Positions 8,801 through 18,386 are shown, counted from the first letter of the stretch. The stretch is DNA of 64,000 bases from Neobacillus sp. DY30 (GCF_030123065.1 NZ_CP126093.1:3042001-3106000); one strand, 5' to 3'. Made by a program: numbers and translations. Notes: a model not told the origin generated them from the sequence alone.

Positions 8801-9453
8801 TTGATCGCAAAATGGTTGAGCAAATCGTACATGAAGTAATGAAGCAACTTTCCATACCAGTAAGCAAACCAAAACCAAATCTTCTTTTAGTCGGGGAACC
8901 CATATATATTGAACCAACACTAGTAGAGAAAATGGAGGATCATTGGAATGTATTAAAAGCTGAATCCTTTACAGGAAAAGAATTACACATGCTCGACCAA
9001 GTGCTTTTCCTCCATGTAACACAGGATTTGCTGGTAAAGGGAGCACTTGGTTTTTTCGATACGGACGATAGTAAATTGCTTTCACGCTGTATGATGGAAT
9101 CGATACCCGTTTCTCTCATTCCAACCGCATTTTTACAGGAACAGTTGTTGGAGAAAAATTCAAAGAACAAGGCTTATGTACAACACTTGCTTGGATATAA
9201 GGAGAATTTGGAGAAATTTGGAGTTAAATTTGAGGCATTTGAGAGCTTTATGAGCAATGGTACCGAAGTCAAGCTGGATCCAGTATCAAATTCCCGTAAG
9301 AAAAAGCTGTTAACACAGAGAGATGTAGAGGAAAGTAAAGAAGACCAAATTGTGATTGAGAAAAGTACCATTATTACTCCTTTAGCGCGTGATACGGCAC
9401 GGGCGATGGGAAAAAGCATCAAGGTAATTGAATCAAAAGGGGCGAAAGCTTAA
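8797..9453 (+). CDS. Firmicute-specific ethanolamine-utilisation protein of unknown function
   Basis: This 218-residue protein of unknown activity is found in the eut operons of Listeria and Enterococcus-type clusters, between pduL/eutD and eutN, and is absent from proteobacterial ones. The N-terminal helix DRKMVEQIVHEVMKQLS matches the amphipathic pattern of PduL and EutC. A middle alpha/beta domain (LLLVGEPIYIEPTLVEKM) looks flavodoxin-like or nucleotide-binding-like. The C terminus holds a conserved-looking ITPLARDTARAMGKSIKVIE motif. Its start overlaps pduL and its stop overlaps eutN, so it is coupled to both. Family placement is from memory of the neighbourhood and length, not from a search. 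Confidence 0.7.
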   Translation: MIDRKMVEQIVHEVMKQLSIPVSKPKPNLLLVGEPIYIEPTLVEKMEDHWNVLKAESFTGKELHMLDQVLFLHVTQDLLVKGALGFFDTDDSKLLSRCMMESIPVSLIPTAFLQEQLLEKNSKNKAYVQHLLGYKENLEKFGVKFEAFESFMSNGTEVKLDPVSNSRKKKLLTQRDVEESKEDQIVIEKSTIITPLARDTARAMGKSIKVIESKGAKA

Positions 9454-9734
9454 TGCAAAAGGGGACAGTGATTGGTAACGTATGGGCTACTAGGAAAGAG
9501 GATGATTTGCAGGGGTTGAAATTTTTGTTTATCCAGCCGGAATACCCTGACCGAACCCCAGCTGGAGCACCGTTTATTGCGGTGGACCGAATCGGGGCAG
9601 GCTTCGGCGACCAAGTCATCGTCACTAGAGGGAGTGCTGCTGCCAATATGTCCGGTGATACAAAATTGCCAATTGATGCACTGATTATTGGTATTATTGA
9701 TTCCGTTGATATAGATACGAAACGAGGTGAATAA
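9453..9734 (+). CDS. eutN: Pentameric shell vertex protein EutN
   Basis: This 93-residue EutN/CcmL-type protein caps microcompartment vertices as a pentamer. The signature GNVWATRKEDDLQGLKFLFI, the GAPFIAVDRIGAGFGDQVIV segment and the GSAA...DALIIGIIDSVDI end are diagnostic. Its ATG overlaps the previous stop (TAATG). Confidence 0.95.
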   Translation: MQKGTVIGNVWATRKEDDLQGLKFLFIQPEYPDRTPAGAPFIAVDRIGAGFGDQVIVTRGSAAANMSGDTKLPIDALIIGIIDSVDIDTKRGE

Positions 9735-9736
9735 TC

Positions 9737-10099
9737 ATGGGAAGAGCAATAGGTATGATTGAAACAAGAGGATTGATTGGATCGATAGAAGCTGCAGATG
9801 CCATGTTAAAATCGGCAGATGTCACTTTGGTTAAGCAAGAGAAAATAGACGCAGCCCTTGTAACAGTATTAGTTCAAGGTGATGTCAGCGCTGTTCAAGC
9901 AGCTGTCGATGCAGGTAAAGCAGCAGCAGCACGAGTGGGAGAACTCGTTTCCGCCCATGTCATTCCACATCCAGATGAATCCATCAGAAATGTGTTATTA
10001 AAAAAGGATGATAAGAGCAAAGAAGCTGCCAAAGTTCCATCCGAGGCCAAAAGTTCCAGCAAGAAGAAAATAGCAAATAAATCCGAAGAGAATCAATAA
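9737..10099 (+). CDS. Second BMC shell protein with basic tail
   Basis: Residues 1-90 form a single BMC domain similar to the EutM above ([27 protein letters not shown]). The last 30 residues are a Lys/Ser-rich tail ([26 protein letters not shown]). EutK of enteric bacteria also joins one BMC domain to a basic C-terminal nucleic-acid-binding domain, so a comparable role is possible, but this tail is short and appears unstructured. RBS GAGGTGA precedes the start. It is the last shell gene before mdh. Confidence 0.88.
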   Translation: MGRAIGMIETRGLIGSIEAADAMLKSADVTLVKQEKIDAALVTVLVQGDVSAVQAAVDAGKAAAARVGELVSAHVIPHPDESIRNVLLKKDDKSKEAAKVPSEAKSSSKKKIANKSEENQ

Positions 10100-10127
10100 T
10101 CCTAAATTTTTTGAACGGGGGAGAAAC

Positions 10128-11078
10128 ATGGCCTTTACACGTAGAAAAATAGCGGTTATCGGAGCTGGATTCACAGGTGCAACCGCTGCTTTGTTGCTGG
10201 CACAAAAAGAGCTGGGAGATGTTGTAATCGTTGACATTCCAGCACAGTGCAATCCAACAAAAGGGAAAGCACTCGATATGCTTGAAGCCGGACCAGTTCA
10301 AGGCTTTAATTCAAATATTACTGGAACTTCCAACTATGAAGATATTCAAGCTGCTGATCTTGTGTTAATTACTGCGGGTCTTCCAAGAAAGCCGGGGATG
10401 AGCCGCGATGATTTAGTTGCAACAAATGAAATGATTATTAGAGATGTTTCGGAGAATGTTAAAAAATATGCCCCAAACAGCTACATCATTGTCCTAAGTA
10501 ATCCAGTCGATGCCATGACATATGTATGTTATAAAACGACTGGCTTTCCGAAAAACCGCGTTATTGGTCAATCCGGTGTATTAGATACAGCACGCTTTAA
10601 TACTTTTGTTGCGCAGGAATTAAATGTTTCTGTTGAAGATATTTCCGGTTTTGTCCTTGGCGGCCATGGCGATGATATGGTGCCATTAGTACGTTATTCC
10701 TATGCCGGCGGAATTCCGCTTGAAAAAATTCTTCCGCCAGATAGAATTGAAGCGATTGTGGAGCGAACACGTAAAGGCGGCGGCGAAATCGTGAACCTGC
10801 TTGGACAAGGCAGCGCCTATTATGCTCCCGCAGCTTCCATGGTTCAAATGGCAGAAGCAATTTTAAAGGATAAAAAACGGATTCTTCCATCTATTGCCTA
10901 TCTGGAAGGGGAATATGGATACAACGATATTTACCTAGGCGTCCCTACAATACTAGGTGGAAACGGAATCGAAAGTATCATCGAAATACCATTAACCGAT
11001 GATGAAAAAGCGGCACTCAACCAGTCTGCCCAATCGGTTAAAAATGTAATGAACATATTAGAAACAGCAAAAGCTTAA
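10128..11078 (+). CDS. mdh: Malate dehydrogenase (LDH-like family)
   Basis: This 316-residue NAD-dependent malate/lactate dehydrogenase is close in pattern to Bacillus Mdh. The Rossmann loop is [10 protein letters not shown], followed by the substrate-loop [10 protein letters not shown], the NPVDAMTY motif and the catalytic histidine in [10 protein letters not shown]. The methionine-bearing, arginine-flanked loop matches malate rather than lactate dehydrogenases. It is 28 bases after the last shell gene, has its own GGGGGAG site and is followed by a terminator, so it appears to be part of the eut transcript. It has no obvious encapsulation helix. Whether it is a second chromosomal copy cannot be seen here. 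Confidence 0.92.
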   Translation: MAFTRRKIAVIGAGFTGATAALLLAQKELGDVVIVDIPAQCNPTKGKALDMLEAGPVQGFNSNITGTSNYEDIQAADLVLITAGLPRKPGMSRDDLVATNEMIIRDVSENVKKYAPNSYIIVLSNPVDAMTYVCYKTTGFPKNRVIGQSGVLDTARFNTFVAQELNVSVEDISGFVLGGHGDDMVPLVRYSYAGGIPLEKILPPDRIEAIVERTRKGGGEIVNLLGQGSAYYAPAASMVQMAEAILKDKKRILPSIAYLEGEYGYNDIYLGVPTILGGNGIESIIEIPLTDDEKAALNQSAQSVKNVMNILETAKA

Positions 11079-11123
11079 CTAAAAAGGATGTCCTTAATTT
11101 TGGGGACCACTGAAAAAGTAACG

Positions 11124-11167
11124 AAAAGGTAGAAAGCTCATATTATTGAGAGCTTCTACCTTTTTAA
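11124..11167 (+). terminator. Terminator of the eut operon
   Basis: The strong stem AAAAGGTAGAAAGCTC / GAGAGCTTCTACCTTTT is followed by a T-run, 46 bases after the mdh stop. It closes the operon. Confidence 0.88.
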
Positions 11168-11256
11168 TTTTATTATTAAGGTATCAATTTTAAGTTGCGC
11201 TTGAATTTCGTCAAAAGCAATGTAAACAAAATCAATTGAAAATCCACTCAAAATGC

Positions 11257-11295
11257 AAAAAACGCCTTCAAAAATCATTTTTGAAGGCGTTTTTG
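11257..11295 (+). terminator. Long perfect hairpin with T-run
   Basis: A 17-pair stem around ACGCCTTCAAAAA / TTTTTGAAGGCGT with a three-base loop is flanked by A and T runs, so it could stop transcription from either side. No gene is recognised directly upstream other than the mdh end. The 357-base gap (11079-11435) otherwise shows only a small CGTGA-GCTT-TCACG hairpin near 11380. Confidence 0.75.
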
Positions 11296-11441
11296 ACGTT
11301 TCGTCCTAAAATTGCCCTCAAAAGTAGAATAGGGCAGTTCGATTTACTCAGCCAATCTCGTTACTGTAGAAGTACCGCCGTGAGCTTTCACGTAAAGTTC
11401 TCACGAAGGAAAACTTAAAACTTGGTGATGAGAGGGTGTTA

Positions 11442-12290
11442 TTGAACATGAGTATAAAATCGGGTAATACGGATGAATTTAAGCAGTTTTCACAATTTAG
11501 TTCCCTTCAGGAATTTAATCAACATACGGAAATGTGGTTAGTAGAACACAAGCATGATTTTACCAAAGGAGAGCTGGTCGGATTAAAAAGGCTCGTGCGA
11601 TTTGCTGCCAAAGTTCCCGGCGTTTGCAATGCCAAAATCGGAACCATCTTAAAATCCATTCACGCACAATACCATGATAACGGCATATCAAGATCTACCT
11701 TTAAACGAATGATCTTGAAAGCAATGGAATTTGGGATCATTACGGTCTTTGAAACAGAAAGGAAAAACGGTTCTCAGTCTAGTAATTTATATCAGTTTAA
11801 TCGTTTTCCATCGAATGAACCACCCAAAGAGGAAAAAATGAACCACCAATATAAAACTAGTAATCTTATTAAAACTAATAATCAAAAGATAAATAAACGT
11901 TACGAAGAACCGTCAACATTAGACTATTCCTATGTAAGCAGCACAGTACCACAACCTTTTGTCCAATTGGTAAGATGCTTTTTCAGCGATGCAAAAACCA
12001 TTGAAGAATATTGGCATATGGTGCAAATTACTGCTTTTCGCTTTGAGTGTACGAATGACACAGAGGATATACTAGACTTAACCATCCATGCCTTTAGACA
12101 ACTGATTCGAAAAATAAAAAGAATCAATCTTGTGAAAAATCCGATCGCCTACTTTTATGGAATCTTAAACAACAAATTCATGACATTCTATTTGGAAAAG
12201 GTATCTGCAATGGGGACTACAACGCCTATATCCCACTCTTTTATAGATGGCATAGATCCAGACTGGGATTGGTTGCAGCCAAATGAATAA
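11442..12290 (+). CDS. Winged-helix-like DNA-binding protein, function unknown
   Basis: This protein of about 280 residues is of a type found in several Bacillus genomes. Residues about 55-120 (KRLVRFAAKVPGVCNAKIGTILKSI, then SRSTFKRMILKAMEFGIITVFETERK and SNLYQFN) look like a winged helix with a C-terminal wing, reminiscent of replication-initiator or DnaD-like domains. The rest is an Asn/Lys-rich linker and a helical domain (IEEYWHMVQITAF, FRQLIRKIKRINLVKNPIAYFYGILNNKF). I favour the TTG at 11442, six bases after GAGAGG; an ATG at 11448 is also in frame. It stands alone, with no operon partner. Confidence 0.6.
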   Translation: MNMSIKSGNTDEFKQFSQFSSLQEFNQHTEMWLVEHKHDFTKGELVGLKRLVRFAAKVPGVCNAKIGTILKSIHAQYHDNGISRSTFKRMILKAMEFGIITVFETERKNGSQSSNLYQFNRFPSNEPPKEEKMNHQYKTSNLIKTNNQKINKRYEEPSTLDYSYVSSTVPQPFVQLVRCFFSDAKTIEEYWHMVQITAFRFECTNDTEDILDLTIHAFRQLIRKIKRINLVKNPIAYFYGILNNKFMTFYLEKVSAMGTTTPISHSFIDGIDPDWDWLQPNE

Positions 12291-12478
12291 AGAATTTTAT
12301 TGCCCTAATGGAACCAATTCGTAAAAAATGTCGGATCTTTGTCAAAATTCACAAGAATTATGACGGATACTGTTTACTATAGTCTGCAGTAAAAGGTCCT
12401 CATTAGCGTTTAATAGATTTGTGGGGTAACCGCCTAGATCGCTTTAATTAAGGAGTGGAGTACGATTATAATTAATAT

Positions 12479-12646
12479 TTCTATTTTGATAAGAAAGTGA
12501 TCCTTGTGATGGGTGAATATGACCAAAATGGGAAGCTGTATTCTTGGATCATGGTAGAAAAAACGACTTTACTGGTGGACAGAGCGCCACTACATTTATT
12601 AGACGATACATTAAAATACATAGGCTTTGATTTACGGGAGCGATAG
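12479..12646 (+). pseudogene. ComK-like remnant
   Basis: In this frame 55 codons read FYFDKKVILVMGEYDQNG, LYSWIMVEKTTLLVDRAP and LHLLDDTLKYIGFDLRER, then a stop. The order of elements (a Gly-x-leu-Tyr-Ser-x-x-x-Glu segment, then LLVDRAPLHLLDDTLKYIGFDLRER) recalls the N-terminal third of the competence factor ComK (short linker, then PLxIIDRSCRxFGSSYEGR). There is no clear start codon with an RBS, and the rest of ComK is missing. The call is a pattern match only. Confidence 0.45.
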
Positions 12647-13199
12647 CTGGGTAAATGCAATCAATTCCATATTATTATATAGGAAAAATGTAATTGTTGG
12701 GAGATTTATTCATTTTTTCATATCTTTTACCATTTTTATTTAGGAGCCAGAAATCTCTATTCGGTGGTTTTAATTCCTATTGTAATGTCATATGTGCGTT
12801 TGTTAAACGAGATCATGATTCCAACCAGCCTGAAACATGTTTATACAAGTAGGGGTGAATAGTTTAGTTGACGGAATCGATTCCCACGGGTCCGACGTTT
12901 TAGCCCGACTACTGTAATAATAAAAGCAATCATAAACAAAAGGTCAACCAGAAAAATAAAGTGTACCCGTTGTAAAGGACACTTTAAAATCTAGCTAACC
13001 TTATATTACGAACTGGTGCTTCAGTTTAACAAAGAAAATTGTAAATGTCGGTTCCTTTACAGGAATTCTACTTTTATATTTTGAATTTACTAAGCGTTGT
13101 AAAACCGCATTTTCCTGACTCTACCCCTTTAAGGGAATAAATCCTTCTTCATGATTAAAAATCAGTAATAAATGGAAAATAAAGAAAGGGAGGGATAGT
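12647..13199. other. Gap without a recognised gene
   Basis: This AT-rich stretch contains many stops in all frames. A short open segment near 12768-12861 (VLIPIVMSYVRLLNEI) looks like the tail of a lost gene but I do not recognise it. An imperfect AAAGTGT...ACACTTT inverted repeat sits at about 12958-12985. Confidence 0.5.
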
Positions 13200-14530
13200 A
13201 TGAAAGTACTTATTATTGGTGGAGATGCAGCAGGTATGAGTGCTGCAATGCAAATTGTACGAAACAGTTCTGGACATGAAATCACTGTTTTAGAAAAGGG
13301 TGGAGTGTATTCGTACGGACAATGTGGCCTACCTTATGTGATCAGTGGGAAGATTGAGTCAACAGATAAGTTAATAGCACGTACACAGTCTACTTTTAAA
13401 GAGAAATATGGCATTGATGCACGAGTATATCATGAAGTCCAAAAGGTAGACACGGAAAATAAAATGGTAAGTGGAATAAACCATAGTAATGGTGAAACGT
13501 TTAGCTTTCCGTATGACCGCCTTCTTATTGCAACCGGCGTAGGCCCGGTCATTCCAAAGTGGGAGGGTGTTAAACTTCCAGGTGTTTTCACATTAAAGGC
13601 AATTCCTGATGCAAAGACAATCATGGATTATCTGGAGAAAGATATAAAAAATGTGACAGTTATTGGTGGTGGATACATTGGACTCGAAATGGCTGAAAGT
13701 TTTGCGGAGCTCGGCAAGAAGGTAACGATCATTGAAAGAAATGAGCAATTAGCAAAAATATTTGATAAAGAAATGGCAGAACTTATCCATGAAGAAGCAG
13801 TGAAGCAAAGCATTGAGTTAAAAATGGGTGAATCTGTTGAAGCATTCCTTGGTAGTGAGCATGTTGAATATGTGAAAACCGATAAAGGGAAGTATGAAAC
13901 AGATTTAGTATTAGTCGCTGTAGGTGTGAAGCCAAATATTTTATTTTTAGAAGGGACTGGAATCAAAACAAGTGTTAATGGTTCTATTCAAGTAAATGCG
14001 TATATGCAAACAAGTATTAAAGATATCTATGCTGCAGGAGATTGTGCTACACAATATCATCGAGTAAAAGAAATGGATGATCATGTCCCATTGGGAACAC
14101 ATGCTAATAAGCAAGGTCAAATTGCCGGATTAAACATCGTTAATATACATAAAACATTTAAAGGTGTTGTAGGCACTTCAATCATAAAATTTTTCGATTT
14201 AACTTTAGGGAGAACAGGAATAACAGAAACAGAGGCAAAAATGCTGAACATCCCATGTGGTTCTGTAACAATTACATCAACAGATATCGCTGGTTATTAT
14301 CCCAATAATAAAAAATGAATTTGAAACTTGTCTATCATAAAGAAACTTATAAAGTTCTTGGTGGGCAAATTATTGGGGAAAATGGGATCGACAAACGAAT
14401 CGATGTTCTAGCAACTGCAATATTCCATTCGATGACAACCGATGAGCTGCTTGATTTAGATCTTGCGTACGCACCTCCATATAATGGTGTATGGAATCCT
14501 ATTCAGCAAGCAGCTAGAAGAGTAAAGTAG
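13200..14530 (+). pseudogene. CoA-disulfide-reductase-like FAD oxidoreductase, split by a frameshift
   Basis: Residues 1-372 read as an FAD/NAD(P)H pyridine-nucleotide-disulfide oxidoreductase of the CoA-disulfide reductase / NADH oxidase group: [15 protein letters not shown] dinucleotide motif, the single-cysteine active site [13 protein letters not shown], the second dinucleotide fold [19 protein letters not shown], and YAAGDCA. The frame ends at PNNKK-TGA. The C-terminal domain ([21 protein letters not shown] to the [17 protein letters not shown] end) continues at once in the -1 frame from an ATGA overlap at 14315. One A added to, or re-read from, the six-A run at 14309-14314 restores full length. 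This may be a real lesion, a sequencing error, or slippage. RBS GGGAGGGA precedes the start. Confidence 0.82.
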
Positions 14531-14785
14531 CTTTAATACTAATTATTGACTGTATTAAAGTACTATCGGAATGCTTTTCCTTAATAACAATCTTCAGCAA
14601 TCAGGCGCATGTCCTAATAAGGAATGTGTCTCTTTTTTAGAGTTAGAGGATATTAAGTAGTCTAGGGAGAATACGACTAGAATTATGTGAAATATTAAAC
14701 TAAAAGTACGGGCAGGTTACTTGAAGAAGGAATTTCGTTTCGATTAGGAGAATAAAGTAAGGAATTGTTGCAATGGAGGGAACAG

Positions 14786-15210
14786 ATGGATATTAGAGAA
14801 GCTAAAATCAATGATGTTCCTGATTTGGTGTTATTAATAGAACAACTTGGTTATCCAACCTCAGTCGATAATTTTAAAAGTAGATTTAATGCTATTGTTG
14901 ACAATCCAAACTATCATACATTAGTGGCTGAATTGGATGGGAAAATCGTTGGAATGGCAGGATTGTGTACGGGGTTGTCCTATGAATATGATGGTTCTTA
15001 CGTTCGGATTGTAGCCTTCGTTGTGGATTTAAATTATCGGAGGAATGGAATAGGTGAAAAACTAATACAACAGTCAGAAAGTTGGGCAAGAGAACAAGGA
15101 GCTAATGCAATAGCATTAAACAGCTTGAAGAAAGAAAAGGTGCACATCAATTCTATTTAAATATGGGATATGAAACCAAAAGTATTGGATTCAGTAAAAG
15201 TCTCATTTAA
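14786..15210 (+). pseudogene. GNAT acetyltransferase with frameshift near its C terminus
   Basis: From ATG 14786 (GGAGGG just upstream) the frame codes a GNAT N-acetyltransferase: MDIREAKINDVPDLVLLIEQLGYP at the start and the acetyl-CoA loop VVDLNYRRNGIGEKLIQQSESWARE at about residues 80-105. Near 15120 the frame is lost. The proper end (EERKGAHQFYLNMGYETKSIGFSKSLI) continues in another frame to 15210. The acetyl-CoA site is intact, but the last strand is lost, so the product is probably non-functional. Confidence 0.8.
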
Positions 15211-15592
15211 CTAAAGGGTTCTTATCTTTGAAAACGAATCTTAGAGGATTTGGAAACACTCCAAGTTCTTTTGAGTTTCAACTACAGGATGATAATAACC
15301 GAGCTGGGGAAAAATGAATAAGGTTTTTGGAGTTAACCCCTTCTTGTTAACTAATGGGTGCGTTTCTTTAAAAGGAATGCTCTTTTCGTATCCAATTAAA
15401 AGGAAGTAATGTTACTTTTATATTAAAGATGGTTGCTCTTCTATTATATGTGGAGAAAGCTTTACGATATATACTACAATATTAACTTTGAAGGCACACC
15501 ACTGCAATAAAATTCATAGCTAAATTAAGTTCTTGATATATCCCGTCAAGGACTTATAATGAAACAGTGCATTAATAGAGGAGTTGTATAAA
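15211..15592. other. Gap with only a promoter
   Basis: No coding region is recognised between the GNAT and AlkD-like pseudogenes. A good SigA-type promoter lies near its end (15533-15560). Confidence 0.5.
15533..15560 (+). promoter_or_regulatory. SigA-type promoter
   Basis: TTGATA at 15533-15538 and TATAAT at 15555-15560 are separated by 16 bases. They lie 33 bases upstream of the start of the DNA-alkylation-repair-like pseudogene. Confidence 0.7.
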
Positions 15593-16259
15593 ATGGATGA
15601 AAAAAAGATACAGAAATAAAACGCTCTTCAAAAGCAGAAAATATTCTACATCAGATTAATAGTAAAACTAAGCTAGGAGACTTGCGAAAAATCGCGAAGG
15701 ACATTAAAAAAGATCATGAACTAGCAATGGAACTTTGGTCAACCGAAGAGTTTTTGCCCAGACTATTAGCAATCTTAATTATGGACAAAAACTACTTTCA
15801 CAAGATGTGCTAAATAAGCTTGATCAGGATATGCAGATTCACACTTTTAATGAGCGAAATAACTTAATGGATTGGTTAATGGCTAATCAGCTCACCAAAG
15901 ACAAGAAGAAAATTGCATTGATGGAGTCATGGGAAAATAGTCCTTCTGCTCTTCAAAGGCGAGCTTTCTGGTATTATCAAGGGCGCTTGAGATGGACTGG
16001 ACAAACACCGCCTGATAACACCGCATACTTACTATCTGCATTAGAAGCTAATATTACGCAGGAAGAACCGGAAGTTCAATGGGCTATGAATTTCACTGCA
16101 GGCTGGATAGGCGTTTATGATGAAAAGAATCGTGCACGTTGTATTAATCTTGGTCAGAAAACGGGTCTTTACAAAGATGAAAAAGTAGCAAAAGGATGTA
16201 CTCCCAGCTATTTACCGGAGTTCATTACAATTGAAGTTAACAAACGACATAATAATTAG
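15593..16259 (+). pseudogene. DNA alkylation repair (AlkD-like) gene with two frameshifts
   Basis: Stitching three frames gives a protein of about 220 residues: MDEKK, then TEIKRSSKAENILHQINSKTKLGDLRKIAKDIKKDHELAMELWST, then LLSQDVLNKLDQDMQIHTF to the end EITIEVNKR-like FITIEVNKRHNN. Its HEAT-like helical repeats (LMESWENSPSALQRRAFWYYQGRLRW, EEPEVQWAMNFTAGWIG) match the AlkD-type DNA glycosylase family (PF08713). The first frameshift is in a seven-A run at 15600-15606, the second near 15780. A SigA promoter is preserved, so this decay looks recent. Confidence 0.75.
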
Positions 16260-16283
16260 TTACCCTCAATATTGGTAATTTGA

Positions 16284-16329
16284 GGTCAGTCCCCGGTGAA
16301 GTAAAGCTTTACTTCGCCGGGGACTGACC
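16284..16329. repeat. 46-bp palindromic repeat element
   Basis: The near-perfect palindrome (GGTCAGTCCCCGGTGAAG / CTTCGCCGGGGACTGACC) has about 23-base arms and one G.T mismatch. Dispersed GGACTGACCCC-type palindromes are common in Bacillaceae intergenic regions. It lies exactly at the 5' edge of a truncated helicase gene. Confidence 0.75.
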
Positions 16330-16331
16330 CC

Positions 16332-17312
16332 ATTTTTGGCTCTGACCTCAACCTGTTTACCAACTTCCGGAGATATTTTGATCATAGTGAAATGCTGAAG
16401 ATAGAAAGTACCTACCGAAATTCTCAACAACTAATTGACTATGCCGGAAAATTCGTAATGAAAAACAATAAACAAATCGTTAAAAACCTATCTTCTTTCA
16501 AGAGAAAAGAGGCCCCAATTAAGCTCTATGGTTTTGTAGGCCAAGAAGTGTATAGGACATTAAAACACATCATTGAAGAAATTGTACAAGAGTATGGAGA
16601 AAAGGCAGAAATTATGTTGCTGGGGAGAAATAACTTTGATATAAACGTCTTCGGAAATGATCCTGAGTTTAATATTATAAATAATAAAGAGGGAGTTAAA
16701 GTTAGGTATAAAAGATATCCTACCTTAAATATGTTCTTTCTGACGGCCCATAAGTCTAAAGGCTTAGAAGCGGAAAATGTCATTATTATAAATGCTTCCA
16801 ATAGCAATAATGGCTTCCCGAATCGTATGGCTGATGACCCAATATTGTCGTTGGTATTAACGGCATCAGACGAATATTTGTTTGCTGAAGAACGCCGGCT
16901 GTTTTATGTGGCTTTGACTAGGACTAAAAACAACACCTACATTTTGGTACCGGATATGAATATGTCTACATTTATTAAAGAGTTAAAAGAAGACTTCAGT
17001 ATAATCTATACGATAATTGAAGGAAACACCATCATATCAAATAATCCAAGATGCCCCCATTGTATGGATGGTTCTTTAGTACCGAGGGAAAACCAAAGCA
17101 CCAAAGAACGGTTTCTTGGATGCACCAATTACCCTCTGTGTGATCACACAATTAATGATATATCGATATTAAAGACCCCCATTAAATGCACAGATTGTGG
17201 TGGGTATATGGTTCGGAGGAGGGGTTCAAGAGGAGAGTTTTTTGGATGCACGAATTTTAAAAAAGGGTGTAGGAATACCAAAGGTATCGATAGAATAGCA
17301 TTTATTTATTAA
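16332..17312 (+). pseudogene. UvrD-type helicase, C-terminal fragment with zinc fingers
   Basis: The frame is open from the edge of the palindrome (GSDLNLFTNF, motif III region) into LKIESTYRNSQQLIDYAGKF (motif IV), LTAHKSKGLEAENVIII (motif V) and ERRLFYVALTRTKNNTYIL (motif VI). Two C4 zinc fingers of the topoisomerase type follow (CPHCMDGSL...GCTNYPLC and CTDCGGYMV...GCTNFKKGC). The N-terminal half with Walker A and B is absent, so no ATPase activity is expected from this piece alone. An internal ATG at 16392 would give 306 residues. The break coincides with the palindromic element. Confidence 0.85.
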
Positions 17313-17350
17313 ACTCGCACAAGAGGGAGTTTTAAAAAAAGTAGGCAATA

Positions 17351-17379
17351 AAAGCCCTTCAAAAAAAAAGAAGGGCTTT
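17351..17379. terminator. Bidirectional terminator
   Basis: The stem AAAGCCCTTC / GAAGGGCTTT has a nine-A loop. It lies between the converging helicase fragment and the ligase gene and overlaps the ligase stop codon. Confidence 0.75.
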
Positions 17380-18214
17380 ATGCATTGTTTGAAACGTAGG
17401 AAGGGAGCCTGAGAAGGCCAGCCTTGGTAATATTTCTGTATTTTATTTTATATGGTACAGGTTCAATAAAGATAAATTTATCATTCTCTTCTATTTTTGG
17501 TCTCTGGTAGATCCTTCTTCTTTCTTCTATTGGAACTCCTAGTTCCATGACACCTGCATACCTACCATCCTCATATGATAAAAGCCAACCAAATTCATCT
17601 TTTCTATACCCTTTAACGAACACATTGGTATATTGGTAATTAATGACCTTAAGCCAGGAATGTGACCTTTTACCAATTTCATAAATGCTGTCCTTCTTCT
17701 TCAGGATGATTCCTTCGAGGTTTTGCTCTTTGATAAGTTCAAAAAGAGCAGTACCGCTGCCTTCAATGCTCATCACTTTAGACAGTATGGGGGTATTAAC
17801 TGGTATGACACCATCAAGGATTTCTTTTCGTTTATAAAGTGGCAGGTGAATAACCTTCTCACCTTTATGGTACAGTACGTCAAATACTACGAATGATACC
17901 GGCTCATGCTTAGCAAGATATGTCACCTTGTCTGAATTAAAAACTGAAAATCTACTCATAACTGCTTCGAAATCTGGTTTTCCAGATGAATCTGTAATTA
18001 CAACTTCGCCGTCCAGAACGGTTCCTTTAGGAATGTTTAAATTCAAAAGTTCAGGAAAGCGGGTGGTAATATCAGTATGATGGCGGGTATAAAGCTTTTT
18101 ATCTTCTATATGGGAATAAATGAGTCGGAAACCATCCATTTTCAGTTCCGACACGTAATCATCATGATCGAACGGTTCATCTGTTTTATGGAGCAACATT
18201 GGGCTAATAAACAT
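17378..18214 (-). CDS. ATP-dependent DNA ligase (LigD-type ligase domain)
   Basis: This protein of about 278 residues consists of an adenylation domain plus a short OB-fold, the layout of the LigD ligase domain and of Bacillus phage-type ligases. Motif I is ELKMDGFR with the adenylated lysine at about residue 25. Motif III is DGEVVI, motif IV FVVFDVLY, IIIa/IV EGIILKKKDSIY and motif V WLKVI. I start at ATG 18214, eight bases after GAGG; the GTG three codons upstream overlaps that site. No Ku gene is present nearby, so a role in end-joining is unproven. Confidence 0.88.
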   Translation of the reverse strand: MFISPMLLHKTDEPFDHDDYVSELKMDGFRLIYSHIEDKKLYTRHHTDITTRFPELLNLNIPKGTVLDGEVVITDSSGKPDFEAVMSRFSVFNSDKVTYLAKHEPVSFVVFDVLYHKGEKVIHLPLYKRKEILDGVIPVNTPILSKVMSIEGSGTALFELIKEQNLEGIILKKKDSIYEIGKRSHSWLKVINYQYTNVFVKGYRKDEFGWLLSYEDGRYAGVMELGVPIEERRRIYQRPKIEENDKFIFIEPVPYKIKYRNITKAGLLRLPSYVSNNA

Positions 18215-18386
18215 TTTTATCACCTCTATCCAATGATACTACGAAAATACAAGACTGAAATTAGGGGAAAAATGGAATTATTTCCTCCGGGTATACGAGA
18301 GCTCTATATAATTCATATTAAATTCATAATTTTTCCATCCATCTTAAATTACAAACCTCATACTAAAGGTAAAAGGAGTGTTTGCA

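Noticed and set aside
11236..11418. 60-codon open frame
   Set aside because: It overlaps a strong terminator hairpin, has no RBS and has low-complexity Lys-rich content produced by the hairpin arms.
12958..12985. End of an IS3-type element
   Set aside because: The AAAGTGT/ACACTTT inverted repeat is short and imperfect; no transposase remnant or target duplication is nearby.
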